This document shows, piece after piece, positions 61,971 to 64,000 of a stretch of DNA of 64,000 nt (its first letter is position 1; every line of letters starts with the position of its first letter). The translations under genes and the position numbers were made by a program. The notes under the pieces were generated by a model that worked only from the letters and a program-made list of their open reading frames with translations, did not search any database and was not told the origin of the DNA. The DNA is from Epithemia pelagica (Eukaryota > Bacillariophyta > Bacillariophyceae > Surirellales > Surirellaceae), in NCBI GenBank assembly GCA_946965045.2, contig OX337240.1, positions 1 to 64,000 on the forward strand, in the 5' to 3' direction.

Positions 61971-64000
61971 ATGAATACTCCTCCTCGCGAACCAACCACC
62001 GCCCGAAGAAGACCATCCCTCTCCGCCTTTACAGTGAGAAGAGACAGTGTTGGAGCCTTGAGTAGTGGTGGTAAATGGAACGACGACGACAACGACGATC
62101 CAGATTCTCCTCCATTGGCAAAACGGTATCCTTCCTTCTCTCCTCAACAGACTGTGTCACCCAAACGTTCCTCTCCCCAGAAACGCCACAAGAAGTATGG
62201 CAATGATAATGACGACGACGACAAGGCCAATCATGTGCCTTCACTGACCTACACCACGGATGAATCCGATGTGTGGAGAGGACACACAGCCTTGGACCAT
62301 TTTCAACGACGGTACGTCCAATCTATACTCTTATATATTGTATTCGAATCAAAGCAAAAATGGACCAATTCAGTTCAGCGCTTGTGTTTGCGTTTGCTCC
62401 ATGGGTAAAGTGTTGTCTTGTGCGTTGTTGCGGTGTGCCTTTTCTCTCATCCAAAACAATGACTTGCTTTCCTTTCTTTCTTTCGTTTCCTGTCTGCTGG
62501 ATTGAACCCATGGAATTTGGAAATGTTAAACAGGGGTCAGTTTTGGAATGCCGGAAAACTCAAGGCCTTTCGACGATATTCCATCATTGCCTGGACGGGT
62601 ATTTTGCAAGGGTGTGTTGCCTATGCCACCAATTTGGTTTCCAGTGCCTTGATTGAGTTCAAATATGAGACAACACAAGACTTGTTGACACGACAATTGC
62701 AAACCGTAGAAGGACAATCCGCAGAGCCGTCCCTCTGGTGGGGACCCGCATTTTGGTTTTTTGTAACTATCCAATTCACCTGTGCCGTCGTCGCCACAGC
62801 TGCCGTGTATTTGGTCCCCACCAGTGCTGGATCGGGAATTCCCGAAGTCAAGTGCTTTTTAAATGGCATTGATATTCCCAATGTCGGTGCCCTTTCCACC
62901 TTGATTGCCAAAGTCCTTGGTGTCACGGCCAGTGTCAGTGCGGGGTTTCCCGTTGGAAAAGAAGGACCCATGGTACACAGTGGAGCTGTCATTGCGACAG
63001 TGTTGGCAACACGGACCAATCTACGAGGAGGCGGCGACAGCGAACAAGAGGCATCAATCAACAACAACAACAACAATGACCCCTCGACGCGATCCTCGTA
63101 TTCCTTCTTTTCCTCCTCCACCAACAGTACTACGACATCCAGGGCGAATTCATCATCTTCCTCTCCCCTGCGCAATGATACCAAGGTTCGTGATCTCGTG
63201 GTCTGTGGTGCCGCCGCCGGTGTCTGTACCGCCTTTTCGGCACCCATTGGTGGTATTTTGTTTGCCTTGGAAGAAGGTGCGAGTTATTGGGGACCTTCCT
63301 TGACTTGGCGTACCTTTTTTTGTTCCATGGTCGCCTTTACCAGTCTCCTCATGCTCAATACCTTGGGAACCATGTTTGGTAAGGTGGGATTTGACAAGCT
63401 CTTTAGCTTTGGCAATTTTATTTACGAACAAGGAGGCTTTTCCAGTTTTGCTGTCTATGAATTGTTTGGCTTTGTGGCGATTGGAGCCTTGGGTGGATTG
63501 GTTGGAGCCGTTTTTAATCATACCAATCAAGTCTTGACTCAATGGCGACTGCAATACATTCATCCTGTCCGACACCCACTTCGAAGATGCCTCGAAGTAC
63601 TCTTCTTGTCTATCGTTACCTCCATTGTGAGCTTTGTCTTGCCTCTCTACGTGTGGCGGAAATGTACGGTCCTTCCTCGAACCAACCTTGAGGCATTGAC
63701 GGAATCGCAAGTGGCCGTCGAAGAAGAATTGATACAAGAATTGGTCCAATTCAATTGTCCTTCTGGTTATTACAATGAATTGGCTTCTTTGATTTTTACC
63801 GATGCCGGCGTCGCGATTCGACACTTGTTTCATTTGCACGAACACGCCTTTTCGGATGGAACCCTGTTGCTCTTTTTTGGAGTCTACATTTCACTGGCCG
63901 TGGTCGTCTATGGCATTGCCATTCCCTCGGGATTGTTTGTTCCCAGTTTGCTCAGTGGAGCCGCACTGGGACGGTATTTGGGAAATTTAGCCTTTCGCAT
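61971..64000 (+). CDS. CLC-family chloride channel/exchanger, 3' end beyond window
   Basis: Exon 1 runs 61971-62311 and exon 2 from 62534 to beyond the edge, with a 222 bp GTACGT...AACAG intron joined in phase as FQRR-GQFWNAGK. The ATG at 61971 is chosen because the frame upstream has no ATG. After a polar cytoplasmic N-terminus, the three anion-pathway signatures are present: GSGIPEVK (Ser form, chloride rather than nitrate), GKEGPMVH with the gating Glu, and GIAIPSGLFVPSLLSGAALGR. The proton-pathway Glu of GGILFALEEGASYWGP is also present, as in the exchanger branch (CLC-3 to CLC-7 type). An Asn/Ser-rich loop of about 50 residues interrupts the domain near 63,045-63,170. CBS domains would be expected after the window end. 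Confidence 0.93.

Overview
The window is the extreme end of a eukaryotic chromosome. It opens with about 90 uninterrupted CCCTAA telomere repeats and runs inward through a transposon-rich subtelomere. I read the organism as a diatom, probably a pennate one. The support is: TTAGGG-type telomeres; compact genes with none or one or two short GT-AG introns; secreted and membrane proteins with long Thr/Ser/Asn/Lys homopolymer tracts; a Copia element whose pol features resemble diatom CoDi elements; and a protein with a motif common in diatom hypotheticals. The assignment is inferred from these features and not from any search.

Layout. 1-540 is telomere. 541-6979 is a duplicated subtelomeric segment, one copy of which carries a 5.7 kb Mutator-like (MULE) transposon with 87 bp inverted repeats, a SWIM-type transposase and a second opposed gene that looks like a 2-oxoglutarate/Fe(II) oxygenase. 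7-19 kb holds host genes: a 5'-truncated binding-protein-like membrane protein, a Golgi-type membrane protein with a methyltransferase-like fold, a kelch protein, a METTL21-like methyltransferase, and a tandem-domain protein broken by an in-frame stop. 19.5-29 kb is a wreck. A signal-peptide/TM/RING gene is split by a TIR element with a CTAG target duplication, which itself hosts an intact Ty3/Gypsy retrotransposon. The RING gene's end abuts a frameshifted alcohol dehydrogenase. 30.9-51.4 kb contains four globin-like paralogues on the + strand, interleaved with two glutathione S-transferase-like genes, a secreted beta-helix protein, an SGNH-type membrane protein, a lysine-rich secreted protein and a coiled-coil protein. 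47.2-48.0 kb is a non-autonomous TTAA element. 52-53.7 kb encodes a diatom-type hypothetical. 55.2-61.7 kb is a complete Copia retrotransposon with two extra ORFs. The window ends inside a CLC chloride channel/exchanger gene.

How the parts relate. No single pathway links the host genes; this is a region of duplication and decay. The most informative cluster is the globin family. One member (32592-33237) keeps both heme-pocket histidines and two introns. The other three lack both histidines and the second intron, which suggests one derived, possibly non-heme lineage. The mobile elements offer two mechanistic points: a dioxygenase carried by a cut-and-paste transposon, and a Copia element whose primer-binding site is exactly complementary to its own LTR (possible self-priming). 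Several apparent stops and frameshifts could be assembly errors, and this is noted where it applies.
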